A stretch of 64,000 nucleotides of DNA from Adiantum capillus-veneris (taxonomy: Eukaryota; Streptophyta; Polypodiopsida; Polypodiales; Pteridaceae): positions 83,179,838 through 83,243,837 of the forward strand of contig CM043953.1 of NCBI GenBank assembly GCA_014529385.2, read 5' to 3'. The notes under the pieces were generated by a model that saw only the letters and a list, made by a program, of their open reading frames with translations, was not told the origin of the DNA and made no database searches. Positions 32,431-43,699 of this stretch are shown here, in pieces. Made by a program: the position numbers and the translations under genes. The number at the start of each line of letters is the position of its first letter. Positions within the stretch are counted from its first letter, which is position 1.

Positions 32431-33990
32431 ATGGCTGACAATAATCAAGAGAGTAGAATGAACATTGATAGCTTTGATTTTGCACATGAAGGTGCTAATG
32501 ATGATGCTTCCATGTTTGTGAATTATCTCATCAATAGGTTGCAGTAAGCTATGGGCAACCCTGCTTTGCAAGGCGAAGTTACTCAACAACTTCGTGCTTA
32601 TGGAATTTCCCTTCCTCTCCACGAGGAGAGAGAGCTTAGGAGGCCTCTTGAAGAGACCCCCAAAATAAGACTCTCTCCCATTCGAGAAGAGGAATCCAAA
32701 GAGCAAGAAAGCAATGAAAGTTTAAGTTCCTCTGAAGATGTGGCTCCACGAAGACGGTGGTCTAAACAATCGCCCACTCCTCCCAAGAGGAAAAGATCAA
32801 CACATAGTCCTTCTCCTCATCACTCTGAAAGGCAAGAGAGGAAACAAAGGAAGAAAAGGGCTAGGAAGAGGTCACCCTCTTCTCCTTCTTCTTCACCTTC
32901 CTCCTCTTCCGACGAAAGTTATGGCTATTCGCCTAGAGAATACAAGAGGGGAGGACATCGCAAATCATTTCTTGCATGGCGAAGGTCACAGAAGCTAAAG
33001 AAGTTCAAGGAGGGAGGAAAGAGTATCTCTTTTCTCACCTATGATGGCACCTTCGGTGCTACCGACAAAGTGTTGGCCTTCATCCAGCAATTTGATGCGG
33101 CCTTTGGAGATGAGGGCTTCACAGAGTTCTCTAAGCTACGCCATGTAGCTATGCACTTCCAAAAATCAGCTCGTCAATGGTGGGCTAGCCTTCGTGGAAA
33201 TGGTGAAGCCCCAAAGACATGAAAAACTCTACGAGTTTCCATCATGAAGCAATTCCTTGCAAAGCGATGCAAAGGACAAAGTGCTTACCGAATGGTGCAA
33301 CTTGAAGCTCCTCTCCCATGAGTCTATCCACAAATATGTAGACAAGTTTTGGGATTTACATCTCAAGGCTACTATCTTTCAAAAGATAGACTTTGCGGAG
33401 CAAAGGCAGCAATTTTGTGTGGGATTACCTGAAGAGATGGCCGAATACATCAACTCTCAACGGTGTGGTACAATTAGCGAAGTAATCCATCACACCATGG
33501 TTGCTTCACGCATCAATTTCCATCAAGGGGCTAGACGTAATGTCAAGCACATGGAAAACAAAGACAAAAATGATGCAAAGGGGAAAACCAATGTTCAAAA
33601 TACTTCCCAAGTCAATTCCAACAACAACAACAATCGGTCCAAGGAGAAGGGAGTTTACAAAGGTAAAAACAAACTCTCTCCTGAAGAGCTTGAAGCTTTT
33701 CGCAAGGATCATAAGTGTTTCAAGTGTGGGGAGCAAGGACATGGCTATCGTTCTTGCCCCAAGAAGAATACTCGCAATGAGACTCCTAGGGCTTCCACCA
33801 TCAAAGCTCCAAAAGAGGATGCTCATTGCAAATTATCATCCCTTTCCTATGCTTGGGGAAAGGTAAGAGAGCATGATGCCTTAATCTTGTTTGACCCTGG
33901 CTCTACTCTCAACTTCATATCAACGGAGTTGGCCACCAAGTTGGGCATTCAAGCTTTTGAGATGGGAGATATAGTAGTGGGGCTGATGTA
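32431..33990 (+). pseudogene. Gypsy C gag and start of protease
   Basis: Translation starts at ATG 32431 (MADNNQESRMNIDSFDFAHE). A TAA at 32546 interrupts the frame after NRLQ; it then continues with a very basic Arg/Ser-rich region (RKSFLAWRRSQKLKKF), FAFIQQFDAAFGDEGF-type Gag core, SARQWWASLRG, and a TGA at a Trp position. The frame shifts near 33260 and continues with YINSQRCGTISEVIHHTMVA and the intact zinc knuckle CFKCGEQGHGYRSC (33714-33755). The protease follows as ALILFDPGSTLNFISTELA; D-P-G/D-T-G variants are common in this family, so the site may be usable. A TAG ends the frame at 33991. Confidence 0.88.
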
Positions 33991-33999
33991 GCTTTCAAG

Positions 34000-35545
34000 G
34001 GACAACAAGCCTCCGTTACTTCCTTTATTGGGAAGTTGAGGCTTCATGTCCAAAGCTATGTCGACAAAGAAGACTTCTTCATCTCTCCTCTCCAACATGA
34101 GGATGTTATCCTAGGGGCACCATGGTTTGATCGCATGGCTGCCAACATGAAGCTCCCTGAAAGGAGAATCTACTACACCTATAGAGGAAAGAACATGTAT
34201 ATAGATGCTAGTGAGCGTGGTCACACTATTCCACTTGGAAATCCTCTTGCTTTTGATAAGTCAATGAAGAGCTCAGTTTCTGCGTACATGATTTTTGTCA
34301 AAGAGTCTCTAAAAGATACTAATGTTTCATCAAATGTAAATGGTAGGAATCAAGAAGAGTTAGACTTGTCTAATTTTCTAAAAGGATTCCAAGATGTGTT
34401 CATCGATGATATCCCTATGGACTTACCTCCAAAACGAGGGGATGATGACCATTGCATTGAGCTCCTTCCTGGAAGCTCACCACCTAACAAGCCTCCTTAT
34501 TGAGTCTCACAAGCTCAACAAGAGGAGATCACGAGGCAAGTACAAGAGCTGGTAGACAAAGGGATGGTGAGGCCTAGTTCCTCTCCCTTTTGTTCTCCAG
34601 TCCTTTTAGTGCAAAAGAAAGATGGTACATACCGTATGTGTGTGGACTATCGAGCACTAAACCATATCACTATCAAAAACAGATTTCCCATACCTCGAGT
34701 AGAAGATCTGTTTGATAAGCTACAAGGCTCTACCTACTTCAGTAGGATTGACCTTAAGAGTGGTTATCATCAAATAAGGATAGTGGATGAAGATATCTTA
34801 AAGACCGCGTTTCGCACAACGTTTGGTCTTTATGATTATCTAGTCATGCCTTTTAGCTTGACTAATGCACCAGCTACGTTCAATCGTTTGATGGAGAAAA
34901 TTTTTAGACCATACTGCAAATTCACTAGAGTGTTCTTTGATGATATCATCATCTACTCCAAGTCTTTGGAGGAACATAAGCAACATCTCCAAGTGATTTT
35001 TTAAGCATTGAGGGAGAACAAGCTTTTTCTCAACCAAAAGAAAAGCGAATTCTTCCTTCAAGAGATTCAATACCTAGGTCATATTATCTCTAAAGATGGT
35101 ATCCGAATGGATCCATCAAAGTTAGAGGTAATAAAAGCATGGCCTAACCCAAGAAATCTACATGAGCTAAGAAGCTTTGTTGGTATGTGCGAATACTATA
35201 GACGCTTCATAGCAAAATTCTCTCAAGTAGCAGGATCACTACACGACTTAACTAAGAAGAACGTTAAGTTTGTATGGACTGCTAAGGAGAAAAATGCTTT
35301 TGAAAATCTCAAATAGAAGCTTACTTCCCAACCCGTCCTTGTGCTTCCGGATCTCTCAAAGCCATTTGAGGTCCAATGTGATGCTTGTGGTGATTGCCTT
35401 GGAGCAGATTTGCTTCAAGAAGGGCATGCCATAGCATATGAGAGCCGAAGGGTCAATATTGATGAACGAGTCTTGGGCATTTATGAGAAAGAGCTTTTAG
35501 CTGTTCTACATGCCCTAGACACATGGAAGCACTACCTATTGGGGA
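34000..35545 (+). pseudogene. Gypsy C protease end, reverse transcriptase and RNase H start (chromovirus-like)
   Basis: Protease end: EDVILGAPWFDRM. RT in frame from 34036: [70 protein letters not shown] and the catalytic [12 protein letters not shown], intact. Then LGHIISKDGIRMDPSKLEVI and LRSFVGMCEYYRRFI. RNase H starts with FEVQCDACGDCLGADLLQEG and YEKELLAVLHALDTWKHYLL. Stops are at 34501 (TGA for Arg), 35002 (TAA) and 35314 (TAG), all in the same frame. Homology breaks at about 35545, just where the rest of RNase H and integrase should follow. The truncated element lacks integrase and a 3' LTR. The pattern is closest to chromovirus-type Gypsy. Confidence 0.92.
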
Positions 35546-36900
35546 ACCGACCACCAAAGTCATCAAAAATCTGTCTTTTTGGTTATTTTTATCATTTTTC
35601 TTGATATTGAGACTTAAAAATGAAGAAATCCACCCAAAAAAATAAAGTAGTATTTCTCAATGGATTTTTCTAAATATTGATTTTTTACTTTGTTTTTTTA
35701 GTGCATTTTATTATTTTATTTTATTTTTTAATAAACAAGTCAAAAATTGATAATAAATAGCAAATGAGTTTCTCAATGGATTTTTCTAAATATTGATTTT
35801 TCACTTTGTTTTTTTAGTGCATTTTATTATTTTATTTGATTTTTTAATAAACAAGTCAAAAATTGATAATAAATAGCAAATGAGCTCAGATGGAGAAACT
35901 GAACATACGCTGATGATCAGAAGAACAAGGCGGACAAACACAAAAAATTTCAATCGAAACGACAGATGGAAGCGGGAAGCCTAAATTAGGTTGTCAAGAC
36001 CTACTTTTGCAAAGTCTTGCAGAATGAGCTACCGAAATCCAATTGAAGAAATTTTTGCGTCTAACATAGAGTTCATGGCTTAATAGGACTTACACGAGAA
36101 TTTGGTGAAAAATTGTTTGGGAAGTCAAGGTATAGATATCCAAGGTAGCCCAAAATCACCTCATCTCCACCAGTCACTGTTGGAGGAGATAGCTCTCGAC
36201 CTTCTTCGCACACGATCCCTGGAGTCCACAATTGCCCTTTAGCGCGGTCTCACACCAAACATGAGGGATAAGTTCTAAGCTTATCAATGAACAATTCTAT
36301 ATGGCAGGGTAGCAAGTATAGGCTCAAGAAAAAACCTAGAAACCTAGCAGTGCACGAAGTACTACGACTCAAAATTGACCATAATGGCCTGTCAGGTCAA
36401 CCAAATTCAATGAGACTTGAAATGTAGCATGACCTTATATAATAGAACAGTTCTATATCACCAGATGACCATTCGGGAGGGGTCGAGGGGGGTCCCAAGT
36501 AGAAAATCTAGGTTTTTCCAAGATGCCAGAGTTGGATTCTGACTCCACAGACAGCTTATAGACTAGGTCTATACACAATGTACCTGGATGGTTTCATGAA
36601 AACAGTCAAGGCAAGCTCTTGCAAAGCAGAAAACAACTCAAAGGATACAAAGCATCAAATTTGACATATGAAGGTAAACTAACTCCAAATGGGCCAAAAC
36701 TGAATGGGAACCATCAGGACTATGTAGCGGACAAGTCCATAGCTTCGAAAGTGACTAACCAACTCCACATGCCACCTAGTCACAAAAATCAGATATTTCA
36801 GAGTCGACAGCTAAGTGATGCCGACACGAAAAAAAATTGTCAAATTCAATTTAGGACTTGTTTTAGATGTATTGAATATATCTAGGTCATCAAATTGTCA
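35545..36900. other. AT-rich sequence with a 116-bp tandem duplication
   Basis: Right after the truncation point, a 116-bp AT-rich unit starting TTTCTCAATGGATTTTTC occurs twice (35653-35768 and 35769-35884), nearly identical. From 35885 to 36900 the sequence is of ordinary complexity, with no clear ORF; one 88-codon ORF at 36619-36885 lacks recognisable motifs. It may be the LTR/leader of the element whose ORF starts at 37719, since leader-type repeats follow. Confidence 0.6.
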
Positions 36901-37560
36901 AATCTTGCAAAAACATATGACTGTTGTAAATAATCGCGTTTATTTATTTATTTTTATTTTTTATTTTTTTGCTTGAAATGATCTCTTCACTTCACCTATC
37001 ACTTGTACACATCTATTACATGCCACATTTCAAGTATGAGACAAAATGATCAAGAAAAAACTTGGAAATTGTCAAAAAACGCACCAAGGTCTTTCCAATC
37101 TAAATTTTTAGTTATTAGTCACATTTTTTTATCCAAATCACCCCATCTCTCATACACAGAGTCTACATCATGCCTAGAACCAAGTTGCAACAAAAAATGT
37201 ACATTTTGATGGAAAAGTTAATAATCGCGATTATTTACTTTCTTGCCAAAATGGATGAAAATTGCAAGTTTGACCTTATGGGACCAAAGAACATAATGTC
37301 CCAAGTCCATTGATCAAGTTTGAGAAAGTTTGGATCTCAAAAACTCAAAATCTCTTTATATCTACTGTTTCAAAGCCTGAAAGCCTAAATCTGCCACCAT
37401 TTCCACCTAGTGCACTCAAATGAGCCCACGCTTCACTCAAAGAACCTAAATGCTATATGTTTCAGGCCTATCATGTCAAAAATGCAAAAAGTTGGAAAAA
37501 ATCCCCAACTGTAAATAATTGTGATTATTTACTTTTGTTGCAATTTTTGCCTGGACTGTA
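36900..37560 (+). repeat. ~292-bp tandem array with CGCG-centred palindromes
   Basis: TAAATAATCGCGATTATTTA or a close variant is centred at about 36936, 37227 and 37521, giving spacings of about 291 and 294. The middle copy is closest to a perfect palindrome; the third has TGTG in place of CGCG. Sequence between the palindromes is only loosely similar by eye. The array ends about 160 bp before an ORF on the same strand. Confidence 0.65.
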
Positions 37561-37718
37561 TGGTTTTGATCTTTACATGTTTTTATGCATCTATGCATGC
37601 TCCAAAATTGATTTGAAGAAAAATGGACATCATTTGTCAGCAATTTAGATTCAGGGCATTTCAGAGCGGAATTTGCAGCATTTTCTAACTTTGACACTAT
37701 ATTCCCCTAACAAGAGCA

Positions 37719-38600
37719 ATGCAAGCTGCCGAGAAGGCCAAGAAAAGGGTGTCCCAGAAAGAAAAGTTTCAAGAGCTTCCACCCTACAAATTAGACCCAA
37801 GTTCAGTAAAGATAGCCAAGGCAACATACTTGCCAAAAGAACAACTGGAAGAAAACAACACCACGGTTTTCACTGGAAGGTTCAAGAGCAAAGAAGGACA
37901 CCAAGTGGAACCAAAAATGCTACCAAGGGAGTTATATGATGTAGCTGCCAAGCCAGACACCAAAGAAGCCAGCAAAAGGCTAGGCTTAAGGGACTTCTAC
38001 GACCAAGAACCATGTGTTCATGTAGATTTTCGGAAAGCATATGAACTACTGTCCACAATCAAAGAAGATGGATCATGCCAAATCATCGACCAACAAGGGC
38101 AGAAGGTAGAAGTAGTAATCACAAACAAGATAGTGGCTGAGGCACTAAAGCTGCCAACTGAAGGTATGAGATGCGGGCCAGAGATAGAAAGACAGCAGGC
38201 ACATTTACCAAAGAGACTGCTACTGCCACTTTTTCCAACCTCATCCAAAGGCAAGTGGAAGACCAGCTCGACTATACCATCAGCACTTACACTTCTTATC
38301 AAAGAGACCGCCGCGGTATACCGCCCCAAATCATGTGGTTGCGACTACCTTCACCCAAGTGTTGAAGTCGACAAACAGGTAGGAAATTGATCATGCGCAG
38401 TATGTGCTGACAACACTGAAAGGCACAAAGAAAGAAGGAAAAATCACATATATGGGCACTCCTGAAGTATTGACAAGAATATCATATCATGCTATTGGAA
38501 TGGATGACAATTTGTTGCTAGTCTCAGATCAGAACACCTGGATTGTCTGCTCAATCTTCTCCAAGAACCACGCATTCATAAAAAAGGGTATATAAGTCAC
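37719..38600 (+). pseudogene. Unidentified retroelement-type ORF
   Basis: A frame starting at ATG 37719 is open for more than 160 codons and then shifts near 38180. It contains YKLDPSSVKIAKATYLPKEQ, VHVDFRKAYELLSTIKEDGS and VVITNKIVAEALKLPTEG. The last block resembles a conserved helix-turn pattern found in plant retroelement-encoded proteins near gag, but I cannot name the family. After the shift, 38171-38365 and 38404-38595 continue in other frames (TTLKGTKKEGKITYMGTPEV). A charged stretch without a stable frame runs to about 38840. No zinc knuckle or protease motif is seen. It could be the gag or leader ORF of the element that owns the ~292-bp array. Confidence 0.5.
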
Positions 38601-38889
38601 ACGAAGAAGCTGCCAAAAGCTCCGAGGAAGCTCATAGTAGTGAGAGCTCGGACAACGAGGAAAGCGGGCAAGAATTGATGAAATGAAGAAGAAAGCAGTA
38701 TCCGTACACCAAGAAGAACCTCAGCAAAAGAAGGAGAGGTTTAAAAGAGAAAAGTAAACTTATGAAAGGAGCCGCCAAGATGCAACTGAGGACCCGGAAA
38801 AATGGGTTCCAAGAGATATAAGGGGACCCAGAACCAAGAACCTTGAAAGAAAAAGAGCAGAGGATCCCAAGGATTTTCTTGAACGAAAC

Positions 38890-39250
38890 ATTCCATAGGA
38901 AAAAGGAATAGTTCCTCACTTATCATCACTCTTCTTGCTAGCATACATAATAGCATAGTAATGAAGATGGAGAAGATGGCAAGCTTAAGCATTGAAGCAT
39001 GGATCTTGGTTGGATTTTCATTACATAGCCAAGAGTGTTGGTGTAGGCACTCAACTTCTCAACAAACTTGGAGAAGGAGGTGGAGTTCCTCTACTTTCAC
39101 CAAGTGAGAATCTGTGAAAAATGAGTGTGTGAGAGGGTGTATATCCCCAAGCACACCCCTTGCTTGCTTTGGTAGACCCCTTCTTGTAGCTCAAGCTTGA
39201 AGCTCATTGGACCCCTTTAAGCCTAGTCAATCATCTGCATAATGCATTTC
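38890..39250 (-). repeat. Inverted LTR fragment related to Gypsy C
   Basis: Reverse-complemented, this segment matches about 31200-31575 of the Gypsy C LTR: GGGGTCCAATGAGCTTCAAG, a CACACACTCA block, the GTGCAAGAGCTCC-like stretch and CATGCTTCAATGCTTAA are collinear, with many differences. Similarity ends before the LTR 3' terminus. It is a diverged partial copy in opposite orientation. Confidence 0.75.
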
Positions 39251-39254
39251 AAGC

Positions 39255-39830
39255 AACATGGGTATAACCTCGACTCCCAAACCATAGGCACAAGGACATG
39301 AAGATTTTCTAACCATAATTAGAACATGATTTGAAAATTTCAAGTATAACCATAACATGATTTCAAACCATATTTGCAAAACCATAAACATAATCAGCTT
39401 GCCATACCATAGCCATAACATGATTGCCATGCCATAACCATAATGTGATTGCCAAACCATATTTGCAAAATCATGGCCATAACCTTCTTGTCATACCATA
39501 GCCATAACATGATCCATACCTTCATTGCAAAACCATAATCATAACCTTCTTGCAAAACCATAACCATAACCTTCTTGTTATACTATAACCATAACAACCA
39601 TCATTGCAAAACCATAACCATAACGTGATTGCCAAACCGTAACCATAACATGATTGCCATACCATCATTGCAAAACCATAACCATAACCTGATTTCCAAA
39701 CCATAACCATAACCTATTTGCCTTACCATAACCATACCATGCTTGCCATACCATAATTCCATAACCTGATTTCCATACCATTATCATAATTGTAAAAGGA
39801 ATGCAAAACCATAAAAATAAGCGTGAAACT
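39255..39830. repeat. AACCATAACC minisatellite
   Basis: About 570 bases of irregular repeats of CATAACC, GCAAAACCATAACCATAA and TTGCCATACCATAACCAT. Longer units (about 30-60 bases) repeat imperfectly. Not telomeric. ORFs on the minus strand here consist of Tyr/Gly/Trp/Val repeats and are not genes. Confidence 0.9.
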
Positions 39831-39834
39831 ATGT

Positions 39835-40458
39835 AGATACACAATGAATGAGCACAACTTTATCAACAAGACCACAGCTATAAAAAGAAACATATATGGA
39901 TGATGTCACCCTCATAGTAATGCCTCCCAATCAACGACCTCTCCCTCCTCCTGCAGTTGGGACCACAAGTCCATGATTGTACCCATACTTCTCCTCCTGG
40001 TGTGTTGGAGGGTGCTTGACAACAACTGCTTAAAAACAAACAATTAACCATAGAATAAATCTTCAAGTAACATATACATATTTGACAATTTAAAGCATAC
40101 ATATAATACTTACAAACTCATGTTGAAGTGTGTCGTAGCCCCCAATCCTAAGATGTGATGCTCCAGCAGACTCCAAACATGCTCTGGCTGCATCTCTTTG
40201 CTGCTAAAATCTCAGAGGATTGTCCCGTGTCTCTCGTGCAATCCCTGACCACTCCTTTGTGTCCAACCACGCGGATTTTGAATGTAGGACTTGTACCTAT
40301 CTCTCGCCTCTGATCGACGGTGTGACATTGTGGCAATAGCTACGCTCAAGACCCAATCATTCGAGACTAGATCATATCCCTCTACTAGCTTGTACTCTCT
40401 ATAATGGTCTCAATGATGTAATTCTTTCTCTCATCATGTTGATCATCCCAAATATCCA
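39835..40458. other. Unassigned sequence, possible minus-strand exons
   Basis: On the minus strand, 40300 to 40150 and 39985 to 39890 hold short open stretches (for example HRRSEARDRYKSY) that could be exons of the same gene as 41145-40459. No family recognised. Confidence 0.25.
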
Positions 40459-41145
40459 TCACAAAGTGACAAAACTAAATTGTACAGACATACCAAATCC
40501 TCTATGGCATGGACATTTTGACCCTATCCACCATAGCAGTCCCATCTCTGGTCTTGTAACCTTGCTAGGATCATGCTCGCGTGATCCCCAAGGTGTATAC
40601 AATGTGCCAATCAGTGAACTATCTAATGAAGAGAGTGGTGGATGCTCTTTCAGTGGTGTCAACGCATTGATAAAATTGCTAGCACAACAACCACCACCTC
40701 CAGAACCATGTCTACCTCGCCTCAAAGAAGAACTATCTAATGAAGAGAGTGGTGGATGGTCTTTTAGTGGTGTCAACGCATTGATAAAATTGCTAGCACA
40801 ACAACCACCACCTCCAGAACCATGTCTACCTCGCCTCAAAGAAGAACTATCCGTTGATGTAGGGGACACACTTGACTGAGGTGTAGGGCCAATCAGTGTA
40901 GGGGGCACACTAGTCCTAGGCATAGGGGTGATTGTAGTAGGTCTAGAGGAACCAGCTCTATCGGATATAGGGTTCCATGAGAGGATCTCTTCTTTACATG
41001 GTTGGGAAGGAGGGGCAAAAGTGTTGGTTAGTACAAATGATGTGGTCCAAAGTGCATCCACACTATCAAAAGAGGTATGAAATTCATGGTTAAGATATAT
41101 TCTTATAAGTGCAGCAAAATGAGGTATGTTATTTGTCAGGTACAT
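40459..41145 (-). CDS. Hypothetical protein with a duplicated 38-residue segment
   Basis: An uninterrupted 228-codon frame from an ATG at 41145 down to a stop at 40459, the longest minus-strand ORF in the right half. The central part is Ser/Thr/Pro-rich. Two tandem copies of a 38-residue unit (with RRGRHGSGGGGCCASNFINA) come from a 114-bp duplication (40616-40843, two copies with few differences). Because 114 is a multiple of three, both strands stay open across the repeat, and the plus strand also has a 147-codon ORF (40439-40879), so strand choice is uncertain. No known domain, signal peptide or membrane segment is evident. It may be a fragment of a transposon gene or chance. Confidence 0.35.
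   Translation of the reverse strand: MYLTNNIPHFAALIRIYLNHEFHTSFDSVDALWTTSFVLTNTFAPPSQPCKEEILSWNPISDRAGSSRPTTITPMPRTSVPPTLIGPTPQSSVSPTSTDSSSLRRGRHGSGGGGCCASNFINALTPLKDHPPLSSLDSSSLRRGRHGSGGGGCCASNFINALTPLKEHPPLSSLDSSLIGTLYTPWGSREHDPSKVTRPEMGLLWWIGSKCPCHRGFGMSVQFSFVTL
40616..40843. repeat. 114-bp tandem duplication
   Basis: The unit starting GAACTATCTAATGAAGAG occurs at 40616-40729 and 40730-40843, with only a couple of substitutions. Confidence 0.95.
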
Positions 41146-41639
41146 GGTTCCATTGAGAGGAGTTCTGCTTTACATGGTTGGGAGGGAGGGTCAAAGTGTT
41201 GGTTGGTTTAGGTGATATGCTTGCAGGGCGAGGTGTGTTGATGAGGCAGGTAAATGTGTGAAGAGGTGCTAAAGTGCTTTGGCATATTGTGTGCATGGAT
41301 GGCGACAGACATGTGTGAAACACTATTGGAATATTCTATGTATGGATGGAGGGAATCATTGCAACATTTTTGATCCAGGTGGAAGCTATGTGATGCACAG
41401 GGTGGGGCAACCTACTTGAGGTTTGCTAGCAATAGGCAATATGTAGGTCCTTGTACATGCAAAAGTTGTTTTTTGGTTTGCTCATAGTTTTGTCTAATTT
41501 TTGCAATTGGTAGAAGAATAAAGCAGTTTTTTGGTTGAACATGAGTGTTCAACAAGGGGGTTGAGCAATGATGGTGCATCCAAAGTGTGTCGATCCTAGG
41601 AGAGGGCACAAGAAGTGGTGTGTATATTTCTATAGGAAA
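41146..41639. other. Unassigned sequence
   Basis: A minus-strand ORF (41323-41129) without recognisable motifs and otherwise no features. Confidence 0.35.
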
Positions 41640-43690
41640 AATGTTGTATGCCTTAGTGCCTAATGATGAATTGACCAAGTTAAAGGCCAAATTGAGGGAG
41701 ACTGAGAAACAAGTTGAGAAGTTGGAGCAGGATAGTGGAGCAAAGTCCCTGCGGCACAGTATCCTTGAAAATCAATCAACTAGGACCATTCAAACTTTGG
41801 AAAATAAGTTGTCAAAGATGGAGTCTGAGATGAGGATGCTAAAAGAAGAAAAGGTAGAGGTCGAGAGAGCTGCTGATAGATTCAAAACCATGCTGGGAAT
41901 GAAGAGAGTTAATTTCAACTCATTGCTGACCAGCCGCACTGCATTGAAAGCCACTTTAACTGAAACATATATCTATAATAATTTGGCTGATATACTAAAT
42001 CCAGAGGGAAATTCTATTTTCAATATAGATAATCTAAGGGCACTCATGGAAACAATGCAGAGTGATTTGCAGGATAAAATTTCTGAATACAACAGTGCTT
42101 TGGCAAATCAGGCCATCCTGGACTATATTGAACAACAGAATAACCTTCAATGAGGATGATGATAAAGCAGCAAAGGAGGAAGAGAAGGAGGATGAACCAT
42201 CAAAAAGACATGATGATGATGACTCTCCTCCATCTCCACCTTCAGGATTTGTTGCTTGTGGATCAGCTACAACAGGGGGTAATTAGCCCAACACAGACCA
42301 GCCAGACCAGTATAGGGGTCAGCAGTCGGGAGATCAGCAGGCTGGAGATCAACAATCACAGCACAGTTCGGATGTGAACGGGAAAGGTAAAGTTGTGACT
42401 GAGATTCTCAAAGGTGATGAGCAACATTCATTATAGATCATCACACTGAACAAGAGGCTAAGACATCAGCAAGATCCTATAACTAAGATGTATCTGGAGG
42501 ATGATATTCTTCTTTTTTATCTTGAACGATTTCAAAGACTATATGTCAGTGCCAAAGAAACAATCTAGCATTTGAAATCAACCACTTTTCATGATCAAGA
42601 ATTGTGCTAGTTACCTGAACATCCTAGCAGAATTCAGTTGCTAGAGAGGGTACTTGAATGGGCACTAACTGCTCATAATAAACTAGCTAATCCACACTCG
42701 CAATGGCAGTCTACTACAGACTATCATTCCCTAGCCATCAAATTAGAGCTCCAATTGGGGAACACACCAACATATAAATGTATGAAAGATGTCAGAAGTC
42801 AATTGAAAGAAGTTTTAGTGCAAATGCAAATTGCCTGGGAAGTTCTGGATCATAGGGTACAAGCTATTATTGAAGATCAGAATACCACCAGTAAGGGGCC
42901 TCAAACTCAAATGGTAGTAGGAGAACAAGCAACTACTCTCCGAAGACTGTTTCAACTGGTTAGAGTTACCAGAAAGATGATGCAGAAGGAGAACCAAACT
43001 TAGCTGCCTAGGTTTTTCCCAGCACTATATCCTCAACATCTAGAACCAGTAGATCGGCTCACATACTAAAATATCACTAACGATCTTCAGGATTGGTATG
43101 AGTGATCCAGTGTAGAAGGAAAAACCTGACAGAGATTGATTGATGATACTCTGCAACAACTGGATAATGTATTGGAACTACAAGGAGAAATGCAGAGAAT
43201 CAAGTTATGTATGGGCCAATGGAAGATCCAGCTCAGAGGACTCCCCAAGATCACAAATCAACTTCTTTAACTTATTGTGGAGTCCTCTAAGATCCCTGAA
43301 AAGGATATTATAGCTAAACTAGGTTTAGGACCATAGTACAAGGAAATGACTGAAATGCTCTTTGAAGCTAGGATTAAAACAAATCAGCCTCTCCCTGAAG
43401 GATGGCTCCATACGGCTTCGCATTGTCATAAGTTGGCCAGATGCCGTTTGACAAAGGGAAGACGTACATTGTATGATCCCGTCACTAAAACATATAATCC
43501 TCTCACTCCTTATGAATTGGGGATGTCCACGGCAAGGCGGGATCAGTTGGAGTAGGAGGCCATTTATCGACTTATCTAGAAGGACAATACTGGCACTGGA
43601 ACTTCTGAAGCACTAGGACCAAAGAAGGACAAGCAACAGCGGGTTTAGTGGAGGGATACTGGGTAGTTCCATCTCAGAATCAGACAGTGG
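41640..43690 (+). pseudogene. Decayed coiled-coil ORF with many TAG stops
   Basis: From ATG 41640, 171 codons are open (to 42153) and predict a long coiled coil: KLKAKLRETEKQVEKLEQ and TLENKLSKMESEMRMLKEEK. The frame shifts near 42140 into an acidic stretch (FNEDDDKAAKEEEKEDEPSK) and Pro/Ser-rich sequence. From there one frame can be followed for about 1.5 kb, with LEDDILLFYLERFQRLYVSA, LLERVLEWALTAHNKLANPH and EGWLHTASHCHKLARCRLTK, despite about a dozen in-frame stops, most of them TAG. Few or no frameshifts accompany them, so point mutation and not indels has ended the gene. I do not recognise the family. Size and composition would fit a Gag-like retroelement protein, but no zinc knuckle was seen. 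Confidence 0.55.
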
Positions 43691-43699
43691 ATTTTCCCA

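Noticed and set aside
33890-33935. D-P-G in the Gypsy C protease as an inactivating mutation
   Set aside because: DPG and DTG variants of this site are seen commonly in plant chromovirus-type elements, so it is not evidence of loss.
39222-39710. Minus-strand ORFs rich in Tyr, Gly and Trp
   Set aside because: They are translations of the AACCATAACC minisatellite.
41640-43690. Alternative genetic code with TAG read as sense
   Set aside because: Other elements in the window show TAG, TGA and TAA decay together with frameshifts and mutated active sites, which points to pseudogenes.
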